Below, piece by piece: positions 21,742 through 31,830 of a stretch of 64,000 nucleotides of DNA. The translations under genes and the position numbers were made by a program. The notes beneath the pieces are model-generated. The model was not told the origin of the DNA. It did no database searches and worked only from the letters and a program-made list of their open reading frames with translations. How positions within the stretch are numbered: the first letter of the stretch is position 1; the number at the start of each line of letters is the position of its first letter. The stretch comes from Toxoplasma gondii ME49 (Eukaryota > Apicomplexa > Conoidasida > Eucoccidiorida > Sarcocystidae), in the NCBI RefSeq assembly GCF_000006565.2, contig NC_031475.1, positions 4,759,601-4,823,600 on the forward strand. The letters are read 5' to 3'.

Positions 21742-23875
21742 GGCAGAGCGCAGACAGTCAAGGCGTTTGATTAGCGAGGGGGAAAAGGGTGACCAAGAGA
21801 GAAGGCGCACGAAGAAAGACGAACGGAAGGCAGGAGGCGCCGCTCGGGGAACACCGGAGAAAAATGGGGGGTGCTGCACAGCTGCCGCAACTTGTGGAGG
21901 GCGAGATGCACGGTGCAAATACAATGCGAGAAGGGTGGATCCTGGGGATGAGACACACAAGAAAGGGGAGGAGTGGAGGAGCAAAGAGGCAACGAACGGC
22001 AACGACTATTTAAGCAGGTGGAAAAGTCACTGAATGGCAGCCAGGGCGGGCGAGCAGGAAGCGCCGTCCGCGGGGGGCTGGTGTCGAGCAGAATTCCAAA
22101 GAAGACTTCAGGAGCATAAAGACACTTCTCCAAATTCGAGGCAAGTCTTCACTCGACTGCGTTTCGCGGCCAGGAATCCGCGGACGATCATACACATGCA
22201 AAGAACGCCGGGTGCGCAGGTGGACGGCAGTCTAACTGGCGGCGAAAACGACTTTCCTAGGGGGTTGTGGAGAGTGGTCGCGCTCTCGCGAGATGCACAC
22301 ACCACCTGCGTCTTGTGACAATTTCAGCGGACACGGGGTTCTTGCCAGGCGGGCTTTTTTGCAGAATGGATCGAGCCGCAACAGTGGAGGCGCGAGGAGA
22401 AAGGTAAACCCCAAACAAAGCCGAAAAAACGGTGAAAACGCGCCGTTCTCGCGCTGTCTGTCGCACTACGAGGCTGGAACAGGGATGATCAAACACTGCG
22501 CCAGCGCCAGGCTTGCGGCTAACACTCCACCGCGGGAGAAAACGTCGCGGGAGAAAAGACAAAAGCTGCGAGTTATCGGTCTGTTCTCAAGCACGACATG
22601 CGGGAACGTGAAAAGCGACGAAAAAGACAATCCCAGAGCCCCACTTCCTGCGTGGGCCACTTGTGAAGGAGGTGAAAGAGAGTTCAAGTGGGCAACCGAG
22701 AATTCAAGTGGGAAATGGCAAGTCAACCACGGTGGAAAAGCGCGAATTCCAGTGGGGTCGTGGGTAGGAGGCACCAAGTGGTGGGCGCACGTGAGTGAAT
22801 CTGCAAGAGCGAATCGTTTCGGGGAATGTTTGCTTGGAGGAGATGACGTAACCCGGCTTCAAGGGTGGAGAAACCCTGGAGGCTTCCGTGAGAAAGGAAG
22901 AACCTTCTGGCGAATAGAAACGTGGGTGGTTGCCTTTCTCAAGGTCTCTTCTTCTCAGCGGTATTTCCCGAGATTCGCGCCGCGTCTGTGTCCGACACCC
23001 TCCCTCCCCCCACCCCCCAAAAAAGACCCGCCAAGACAGCGAAAACAAAGAAACGATTCGACTCAGCTGCGGTTGCAGATGCTAAAATGAGCACAAAGAT
23101 AGGGCATTTGCAAACGCTAAAGAATGACCCACGAAATCCTGAGCATGTCGCCGCCGGCCTGTAGATGTAGGCGCGTGTGTACAGAGCAACTTCGTATGCT
23201 GTGTCGCTGGATGTGATGAAGGAGTGCTGGACGTGAATGATAACAGAAAATAATTCAGAGCATTTACAGCAGCAGTGCCCCATTTTGTCTGAGAACAGAA
23301 ATCTGTAGAAAGTCGGTAGTCGCGGACTGGCATGGCCAGGTTTCCCGTATTCGCTGGTGTTGGATAGCTTCCCCGAGACTCGGGAATGTTTTGATTGCCT
23401 CGTCATGCCAAGTCCACAGGACACCAGTGCGTTACTTGGGGATTTCGTCTTTTATCGCGTCTAGTGCAGATTAGGTTTTCTCTGTACAACATAGTCTTCC
23501 TCTCGTGAAACTATATTCGATGACGACGTGAGCTTCACAGTTGGACTCATTACCGAGGCTCGCACGGACCGCGACAGTGAAGTTTGTCACAAACGGCAGA
23601 GACGCCGTGTTGAGTCTCTTTAACTTCGCACGGTTGTATAATAGGTAACTTTCTCGGGGCTGCTATGTATGAGCAACAGAGGACAGATTTCCGGTCCCTC
23701 GGTGAGATAAGAAAAGTACCTGACATGCATAACGGACGTGGACGCCCTTGGTGGTGTTCGTTCTGACCTGCAAACACCTCCGTCAATAGTGGGCTGTCGG
23801 TGCCCTCTTGTTCAAAGGCACACTTGGAGAGGCGTCCTGCAGAGAAATCCTCTCCGGTGAAATAAGACTTGTAAA
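21742..23875. other. Divergent intergenic region between ANK-PHAX and IFT56
   Basis: About 2.1 kb between two divergent starts, so it should contain both promoters. Several short direct repeats of a TTCAAGTGGGMAA-like unit and close variants (TTCCAGTGGGG) occur at about 22680-22760, and a C-rich/A-rich stretch is at 22999-23025. A 265-codon ATG frame at 22293-23090 (+) has no recognisable signature and was not called. Confidence 0.5.
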
Positions 23876-26800
23876 ATGATCAGACCAGGAACCGCTCTTC
23901 GGTGGCAAAAGCCGACCGTGCGAACGGAAGTGTCTCCCCTTCCGTCTGAAACGGCGTGGGAGCGGAAGCGAGCTTCTCGACAACTACCGTCTCTGCAAGA
24001 TTTCCTTCGAAAACGAGACTACAGTGGAGCAATTACTCTGCTCCAGTACGAGAAAGAGCAGGGAATGAAGCGACCGGAACTCCGGCTTTGGCTCGCCTAC
24101 TGCTACTTCCATGCCGGGCTGTACCCGAAGGCGATCCATTGTTTAGACTGGCTTCTTCAGAGGGGAAAAAGGTGCTCGGCAAACGCACATAAGAACAACG
24201 AAGGGGCCTCAGTGGAGGCGCAAGTGGACGCTGCGAATAGTGTAGAGGTACGGGAGTCTGGCTGCGAAAGCGATTGGGTGAAACGCGTGGTTTCTGGATC
24301 TGATGGACCCGCGCTAGAGAAGAGTGACAGCGCAGAGAAATGTGTCACAAAAAATGAATACAATGCAGCTCCCGACGCACTACCAGCATGTGATGCAGAG
24401 GTCGATGTAGATGAAGAGGATGGTGACGGGGGGGACACTCCTGAGAGGAGCAGCAGGCTCCATCTGTACAAAGCCATCTGCCTTTATGCACTGTACATGT
24501 TTGAAGCGGCGAAACAAGAAGCTTTGCTGGCGCAGGATTCAAAGGCCCGACGCCGCTTGCTAGTTTGCATCGCACACCACTTAAGAGATCCGGCCCTAGA
24601 CGAAATGCTGGAGGATTTAGACGAGGATGACTTCCGTGACCAAATGACGACTGCTGCAGTGGAATACATGCGGGCGCGCACAGACGTCGCTTGTGACATT
24701 TATCGGCGATTGCTTTCGCACCACTGCGAATGTCACGCTCTGAAAATTTACTACGCTATGGCTGCGTTCAAAGGAGAAATGTTCGAAATAGCCCGCGGCC
24801 TCGTAAAGGTAGGACCACGGAAGCCTTTCCAGCCTGGATAGTGGATTTCATTACCTGCGACAGGAACAAGTCTTCATTCTACACCCTTGAAGTAGCGCCT
24901 GTAACCTCTAACATGAGGATGGACGCGTTTCAGACAGATTTTGAACAAACTTCTTAGTTTGTGCCTTTGAACTATGGGAGCTGAGTGATAGCACCCCCCA
25001 AGTAAAGAAAGCTAACCCCCAGCATATCTCGTGTCTTCGCTGATCTCCAGACGGTGAACAATATGCGGTGGTGTTGGCCATGCGAGCATCACTCTGTGCT
25101 GACTGACTTATAGGACTATCAAGCATGCCGTACCACTTCCGTCGTCGCCTCTAACGTCATGGCTTGCTGCCTCTACGAGGAAGATGCGGACGCAAGCGCA
25201 CTGAAGATATATCACTTGCTAGGAGAAGAAGCCGGCAGAGAAGAGACCTTTTTCATCCAGCACAACGATATCCTTCGACACAACGCATGCGTGTTCGAAA
25301 ACGGTAGAAGGGGTCTCCAAGTCTGGGGCCCTCTTGTCAAGATTCTTCCCGAAGCAAGGCTGAATCTCACTCTTCTTCACATTAGCAACGGTGACTACTC
25401 TTCTGCTTTCGAACTCATGCGGGACTACGAGCCAACGACTACAACGTAGGTCCTCCCGTAACTCTGCTTGACGTCAAACGATGCAGCCTTAGCCATTGAG
25501 AGAGGTTTTGGCAGCTAGGGTAACTCTTGTACTAGGCATCCATCACCCCTTGCCTTGCAAAAGGACATGGCGGGGTTTATATGTGCCTCTTCTGTCTGTT
25601 GCCTTATATGTGTGTTTTATATCCATGTAGCTACGTTTTGACGCGAGCTGTTCTGGCAACATCGAACGTTTGCGCCCAACAACAACAGAAATTCGGAAAC
25701 CGTCAGCGTGGAAGGGGCAGTTGCTCGTCATCACCAATTTTCCACCAATCACGGCAACTCCGCCGGTCTGAAAAGAAACTGCTCATTCGTCCTATGGTCT
25801 AAATCGCCCAACGTGGCTCTGGATGTTTTAATAATGGCTGTGTCTGCCGTAATAGCAGTTGCTGCTTCTCATAACGTGCTGACTGCTGCTTTTTCTCTAA
25901 CAGTGACTCCACCATTCGAGCTCTTGCCTTCATGCTCTTTGGGCAAGCTCACGATTCGGAAAAGCACCTCAGTGAAGCGGAACAAATGTTCCGGACCGTC
26001 GGCAATGCTGATTTAGGGGTTGACTCGCTTCCTGGTAAGATGCTTGTCGACCTTTTTAACCGATGTACCAAAAATAAATGGTCGTAGCCTCCAGATGAAG
26101 AGGTGTAAGCCTCCGGATGTTCTAGTGCATTGTTCACAAAAATCTTAATGACGGCTTTTTGTCAAGCTGCATGCGGGAAAACGTGTGGCGAAGTTGTTCA
26201 GAGCCCGATACTAACGCTCTGCATCTTCCGGACCAACGTCTCGATATTTTGTTTCAGGTTTGTATGAGGCTACTTGCTTGTCGGTTGCTACTTCCGGTGG
26301 TTTCCCTGAGGTATGCAGAGCATGTTCTACTACTACTTTCTCCGGAGAGACTACGATGCAGCACTTGATTACGCCGGCAGACTGGAGCCGTACTTCAGTA
26401 GTGAGCCCTCGTTTCAGTGGAACAAAGCTCTTGCCTTGGGACAAGAAGGACGCTATGAAGAAGCGAAAGATATGCTTCTGAGGATTGACGACGAAGAGTA
26501 CGTGCGGCAACTGCAGCTTGAGACTTCAGAAACGGAAACGACACCGCTTTCCGTTTCTCTTTCCCTTTTATCGAGCTCTTAGCCGGAAAGTGCAGTTCAT
26601 AGCAACGTCGTGTATTGATTGTTTCCTGTCTCCGTTCAGGTATATCAAAGATCTTCTTTTTCTGCGATGGTTATGCCGAGTTTACGTTGCGACCGGAGAT
26701 TGCGAACATGCCCTGCACCTCTGTCTTCAGCAGAGCGACAGTTCTCATTGCCATGCCCTTCTCAAAGAAGTCGCCGATGACTGCTATGCAATTGGTGACT

Positions 26801-27373
26801 TCTACTTTGCCCTCAAGGTACAGCGAGTCTCTAACAGTATCACCAAATTTTCTCACGCAGCGTTTTGCCGTCAACCAGATGAGACTGCTATGAGTTAAGC
26901 GCCCCTAAACGTGAGTCCCTTAACAGTAACCCGCACCTTTTGACAACCCTCCTTAGGTCCAATCGATGTGTCTCTTGCTTCTGTCCTTTCTTGGATCTAC
27001 GCCTGATTATTCATGCCAATGTCATTTGCGTCCCACTGGGGCACTAAAGTCCGGGACACGCGTGTGACTGTCAGCAACACTGAGCTCGCTCTTTTCAACC
27101 AGACTTTTCCACGTCTCTTCTTTTCATGAGATGCGTGAGTTTCCTTCTCAGGCTTTCTTCCTGCTGGATAAAGCTGAAGGAAACCCTCTACTCTGGCCTG
27201 CTCTCAGAGGTTCAGCTGCAGGGTTTCTGGTGAGGCTCAGCGCCGGTGACGAGGATATCACAAGACTGAAGGAAGTTGTTTCCTTGGTACAGGAATGCTC
27301 TGCTCCAAAAGTGGCGAAGATCGTCGTCGCGCTAAGAAAACTCGGTCGCAACAACGGGATAATCCTTGACTAA
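23876..27373 (+). CDS. IFT56: Intraflagellar transport protein 56 (TTC26/DYF-13)
   Basis: TPR protein of IFT complex B, needed to build the flagellum and carry motility cargo. Six exons, all in phase: 23876-24808, 25114-25445, 25904-26034, 26311-26497, 26640-26817, 27152-27373; 660 aa. The ATG at 23876 is preceded by an in-frame TGA. Order of family landmarks: FLRKRDYSGAITLL (human LLSKRDFTGAITLL), LWLAYCYFHAGLY, MRARTDVACDIYRRLL, ILPEARLNLTLLH followed by DYEPTTTT (human VIPEARLNLVIYY, DLEPTTPQE), LPG at the exon 3/4 join, YIKDLLFLRWLCRVY, and ADDCYAIGDFYFALKAF. Compared with the 554-residue human protein there is an acidic Ser/Glu-rich insertion at about residues 100-192, inside the N-terminal TPRs. 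Donor at the end of exon 4 is GTACGT. Family assignment is very secure. Confidence 0.93.
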
Positions 27374-28037
27374 CGAAGTTTATAACGTAGTCGGCTGTTG
27401 CGAGAGACACCGGTTGTAGGGTCAACATACACCTCTTCGATGTCTCTTGAGTTTGGAAACTTCGCGTTGACTGCAGAGATCCAGGAGGCTTTTCTAAGGG
27501 TGGCCATACTGGGGGAGTAGGGCGTCTGTTGGCGTTGCTGTGTTCTGCCTCTTTTGTGTGCTTCCCTGTCATGGGGAAAAGTGGAGGATATATCAAGTAT
27601 AATGAATTGCTTATGGAGAAAAACGTGTTCGCTTTTCTGATTCTCGTACTCCGTGCACTGCGTTTGAAACGAACTCTCGATTTGGCAGGAGCCGACGGAG
27701 AGCTGTAGCGGGGTTCAAAGGTTCCGATCCCCTTCCGTGAATCATTTCGTTTCATGCCGAGCACTTTCTGGAGCATCTCTCAGCGAATCTGCGTGGCAGT
27801 TGCGTTTGGAGCCCCATAAACAAACTGTGCATGTGTCACGAAAATCTGTGCCTCATAATTCCAAGACAATAGTGTCCTGTGGATCACGAAATCCTTTGTT
27901 ATCCGAGTTCCCGGGAACGGCCCGGGGGTTCTTGTTACACGCTCGAGAAAATCCTTGAGCTCCACAGCGAATGTGGAAATCGGACCCTATTCACCCTCTC
28001 TGCAAGTTGTGGTGTGCCACGCAGTTTCAAAACGACA
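27374..28037. other. Convergent intergenic region between IFT56 and the CFAP119-like gene
   Basis: About 660 bases between two converging stop codons, presumably shared 3' UTR space. No repeat or gene signal seen. Confidence 0.5.
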
Positions 28038-29914
28038 CTAATTCTTTGCAGCCGCGAGCATCCAGTGCTTTGACTTGCTGTCTTTCCTATCGGTAGGGTG
28101 AGCTCCGGCCACCTCACTGACGGCCCCCGTACCCTCAGCAGAGGAATCTATTGCCTCCACAGATGCAGGAGAAGGTTGCGGTAGAGGAACCGGACATTTG
28201 GGAGGCCAGATAGGCAGAAACGTGTAGAGCTTATGCACGTGTGATATTTCGCTCTGCTCGTATTTCAGACAGTACAGATATAAGCGACAATGCGCCACCA
28301 CAGTTTGAACGGCGAACTTCATTAGCGTTTTCGCCTCCTGTTGACAGAAAAAAGGAAAACTACCCTGATCGGCCGAAGGCGCCGCTCCGTACAAGGCGGA
28401 TGACTGACGAGCCGCAACGAGAGGAGCAAACGTGTGTGTCTTGAAGAGCTCCTGGACCGACTTAAACACTTCCGATGGACGTATCGAGTTATTCTTCTGC
28501 GGGCACGCGGAAGCTCAGCACATGATGAGGCCCACGAGGACTTTTCAGGCTATCTGAATTTACATGGGAAGGCAGTATATTCTCACGGCGCCCGAAACTG
28601 ACGTAACTCATGAAATGATTGAACAGGTTGTGGTTTCAGAATGTGAAGGGAAATTGCCCATCAAAAATGCCGCTCATAAATACTCCTTGAGCCTCGCTGT
28701 TCATCTGAAACTTCGGGTGGCCGCCAGAAACCAACGCAAAGTACATTCGCACAGCTGTTGACTAACGAACTGCTGATATTGTTGACCTCAGGGACCAAGT
28801 GGTCGTGATCTGAACGGATAGTCTGTGGCAGTGAGTAGAAATGACATGCTAGTGGAAATGCGGCCCATGTTCAACATATCACCTACGCATTGGTCGCCCA
28901 CGTAGTCGCGATGTTGTCCTTTATCCGGAAAAACTAAAGTCTGCGTCCATGAACCTTCGCGAAGGCTTCATTTGTGGTTCGACGGCTGTTCGACACTGCT
29001 TGAAAACTTACCGCCTTTGCAACTGTTTCAATTTGTGAAAGAGTGACTCCCATAATGGATACGAATATGGCAGCTTTCGCCGAACAAAGCCGTGCTTCTC
29101 TGGCAAACAAGAGGCTGAAGAGGTGAAAGTCCACGACAGCTTGTTTCCGCCGTCCTTCGGGTCCCAAGCGTAAGATTCGACAGGTCTCTTCAACGCAACT
29201 ACGTATCCCTGCGTCACGCACCATAGCGCGGTCTGCTTCTGAGTTCTGAGTGGTCACTAAGGATCCTGGTCGCAGCTTGCCATTTCGACAGACTCCAGCA
29301 GGCCCCGCCACCCCTCCTGCAGGTGTAGAACCTTGTAACTTCGAACCTCCAGAGGCTGAACATCCGTCCTTCCCTCCCTTGGCCACACTGTCCCGCGTAT
29401 GAGACGAATTAACTGAAGACTTTTTCCCGGAAGTCGAGCCTCCGGCAGTGCTACGCTGAACCTGACCGGTTGCTCCGTGCAAGCCAATAGTGTGCTTTTG
29501 ACCAGGAGCTGAATCCGTCGGATTCTGTCCAGTTTTGGCGTCTGCAGAGGCAGCAACTCCTGAATAAGAGGCTTCCCGGTCCGCCAATGTTGCCGCGGTA
29601 GCCACGGATGCGCCAGTTTTCTGACTGCCCTCTCGCAGATGCGCTCCAGTGGCTGCTCTTGCCGTCGCTGTCTCAATGTCGTGTGCTTGCCATATGATTT
29701 CAACGTGGTGTGGAAGCAGGAGAAGTGGCAGACCTCTTACGACAGGCAGTGCCAGCTTTTCCCCACCCCCTGGTGCCTCTTCAAAACCTCCTCCCGTACC
29801 GATAGAACCGCCACGATCGACGGTGGCCCCGTCGAAGCCACGTTTGCTCATTACTCCCGTGAGTTCGACCGATCCCTCTCCAGAGGAAGTGGCTGTGGCT
29901 CCAGGTTTCCCCAT
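28038..29914 (-). CDS. CFAP119-like cilia/flagella-associated protein (candidate)
   Basis: Two exons, 29914-29012 (donor GTAAGT) and 28496-28038, join in phase for about 453 aa; the start is an ATG. Residues 1-220 are low complexity (Gly/Ser/Ala/Thr). The conserved-looking part begins near residue 235: CRILRLGPEGRR, then DFHLFSLLFAREARLCSAKAAIFVSIM, then VFKSVQELFKTHTFA, and a second block QQEAKTLMKFAVQTVVAHCRLYLYCLKYEQ. This succession resembles what I remember of CFAP119 (C16orf93/CCDC189): an LYxxTLxFAxE helix, FSxLK, FxxFxELLLxH, then a domain ending in YFRHFKLYKYVF. The likeness is by memory and moderate. If right, it is an axonemal protein of the microgamete flagellum, and the IFT56 gene next door fits. 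Alternative: an unrelated coccidian-specific helical protein. Confidence 0.5.
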
Positions 29915-30598
29915 TTTCGAGAAACTGTGCCTCGGCTGCTGTCTGGCTTGCTGGTGTCCGCTAACGCACGTGACGTCTGATGTGATACGGGCTTCTCAGC
30001 AGCAGTCGATAATCGCGTACCTCGGAAGCTCATTGGCACTCTTAGGACCCTTTCGTGCACCGAATTTAGACACCTTATTTCAATGGATCAGGGGAAAGGG
30101 TTTGAAGCACCGCGGTGAACATTCATGCGCACGCATATTGCCAGCATGTTAATCTCTGTGTGCTTGCGGATTACATCATGAATGGGTCAATATTCGAATC
30201 TGAGGTCCTGCTGTGGAGGACACACAAGATCTGCGCGCGAAGCAGACTAGGTTTCATTCGTCTCCAAACACTAAAGTAGGGCCGACTTTGGTGTGCCATA
30301 CAGATGATGAGAAACTACACTGTTGTGCCAGGTGAAAAGAGTCTACTGTTCGCACTTGTTCACAGTGCAGTAGCACCACTTGGTGCATTACACAGTTCAT
30401 CTGTAGTACAAAAGGGTGTGGTGGCAAGGAAATGGCGTTTCTTTTCTTGAATGAATACCAAGGAGAGCTTCTTTATCGCTACACTGCAGGTTCACTTGTG
30501 CGCGTGAGAAAGGCACACGTTTTTTGTCTGACCTTCTTGCAGGGAATCCGACATAAAAGAAGAGAGGGAACTCACAGACAGCGCACCTTGAGTTCTCA
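29915..30598. other. Intergenic: upstream of the CFAP119-like gene
   Basis: About 680 bases between two minus-strand genes. Some minus-strand open sequence at 30397-30598 could be an extra exon of the small neighbouring gene if that gene splices instead of stopping at 30599. Otherwise nothing is seen. Confidence 0.4.
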
Positions 30599-31253
30599 TT
30601 AAAGACACCCAAAAACGGAATGTCGGTCGCCGGCACAAATCGTCCCATGTCTGCGATAATTCAAAGGCGCGACACTGTTTATCGAGTTGATCTCGCGCGT
30701 GCCTGTGTTGCTAACGTACCCTGACCCGAAGATCATCCCGTTTGGGCAGCAGGATTGAGAAGATCCACTGTTTGCGGAACAAGCATCTTGAATGTACGGA
30801 ACTGAAATCGAATTTGTGTGAAAGTTGCCAACACCACTTGCAGCTTGCGGATTGCATGCGCGGTAATGGGTCTACTGGGGCTTCAAATGGGGGAGAGACA
30901 GGCCGCTCTTGCCGTGCGTAGCTTACATAGTCAGCGCATCCGTGCTACACTTTGTGGCAGAGTGACAGCACAGCTGCAACATAGGAGACTCACCTGACGA
31001 GGGAAAATAATATAAAAGAGAAGCTGTTTGGTCTCCTACTTCGTCGATGACACAGTGGTTAGACTCTTCCAGATTCTTGTCCGGCCTCGCACGCCGGAGC
31101 CCTAGACGGCCGCGTTGTTTTTGAGACCGACACTGTTCTGGCAGTGGTCACTTCCCTGATGGACTCACCGTTGGCAAAGACAACGAGTTGCGGTGGCGTC
31201 CACGCTGTGGAGGACTCTTTTAACTGCAGAACCGATTGCTGTTTTGGCCGCAT
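30599..31253 (-). CDS. Unidentified small protein, three exons (candidate gene)
   Basis: Not recognised. Segments 31253-31169 (ATG start, donor GTGAGT), 31101-30994 (donor GTGAGT) and 30801-30599 (stop TAA) join in phase to about 131 aa. Coding-looking stretches are STAWTPPQLVVFANG, EESNHCVIDEVGDQTASLLYYF and SGSSQSCCPNGMIFGSG. An alternative is a donor GTACGT at 30719, splicing to further exons down to 30397. The frame there contains FVPATDIPFLGVFNENS, but no phase-consistent join to it was found. The gene would be divergent from the PDI-like gene, with 578 bases between the starts. Confidence 0.35.
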
Positions 31254-31830
31254 GCCTTCCACTGGGTAGCAAAGATTCGGCCCAGATACAGACCGGATGT
31301 CTCAAGGTCTCTGTTGGCACGCTGCAGGGGCAGCAGAGTTTTTGGCAGCTCGTCCGATCTATCTCCTACCTTGCAACTGAACAGCACAGAAATCCTTCAG
31401 GAAGTCTTACCATTGAACTGTCGTTCGTTATCTCCTGGAGACCTACCATCCCCTTGGTTTTCTACAACTCACAGCAGCCTTTTCGATTCGAGGACACTTC
31501 CCGGATGACAGAACAATTCGCATCCGTGCCCCTTCGCCCTTTTTGGTTGATCTGCCGCGCACCCGAGAGAAGAGTTCACTAGTTCCCTCCTGTGCAGTTT
31601 TGGGATGAGTCAAGAGATTTGCGTTTCTAGAGCTGAGTTTTAAAATCAGGTATGCCAAAGAGCAATTTTTGTCTGGATGCATACAAAATTCGAATTCCGT
31701 TCCTTTCTAAACTCCCGAAGAAGTGACGCTGGAGACTCGCCAAGAGCATCTTTGCCCCAGAAAAAGTTTGGGTTTCCCAAGTGCCTTATTTCATGCAAGG
31801 ATCTTGAGTCGAAACTGGCCGTTACACACC
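31254..31830. promoter_or_regulatory. Divergent promoter region (inferred)
   Basis: 578 bases between the ATG of the small minus-strand gene and the ATG of the PDI-like gene. It presumably holds both promoters and 5' UTRs. No specific binding site could be assigned. Confidence 0.3.

Noticed and set aside
22293..23090. 265-codon ATG frame in the IFT56/ANK-PHAX intergenic region
   Set aside because: No recognisable signature, low-complexity ends, and it occupies the expected double promoter. It could be real but is not supported.
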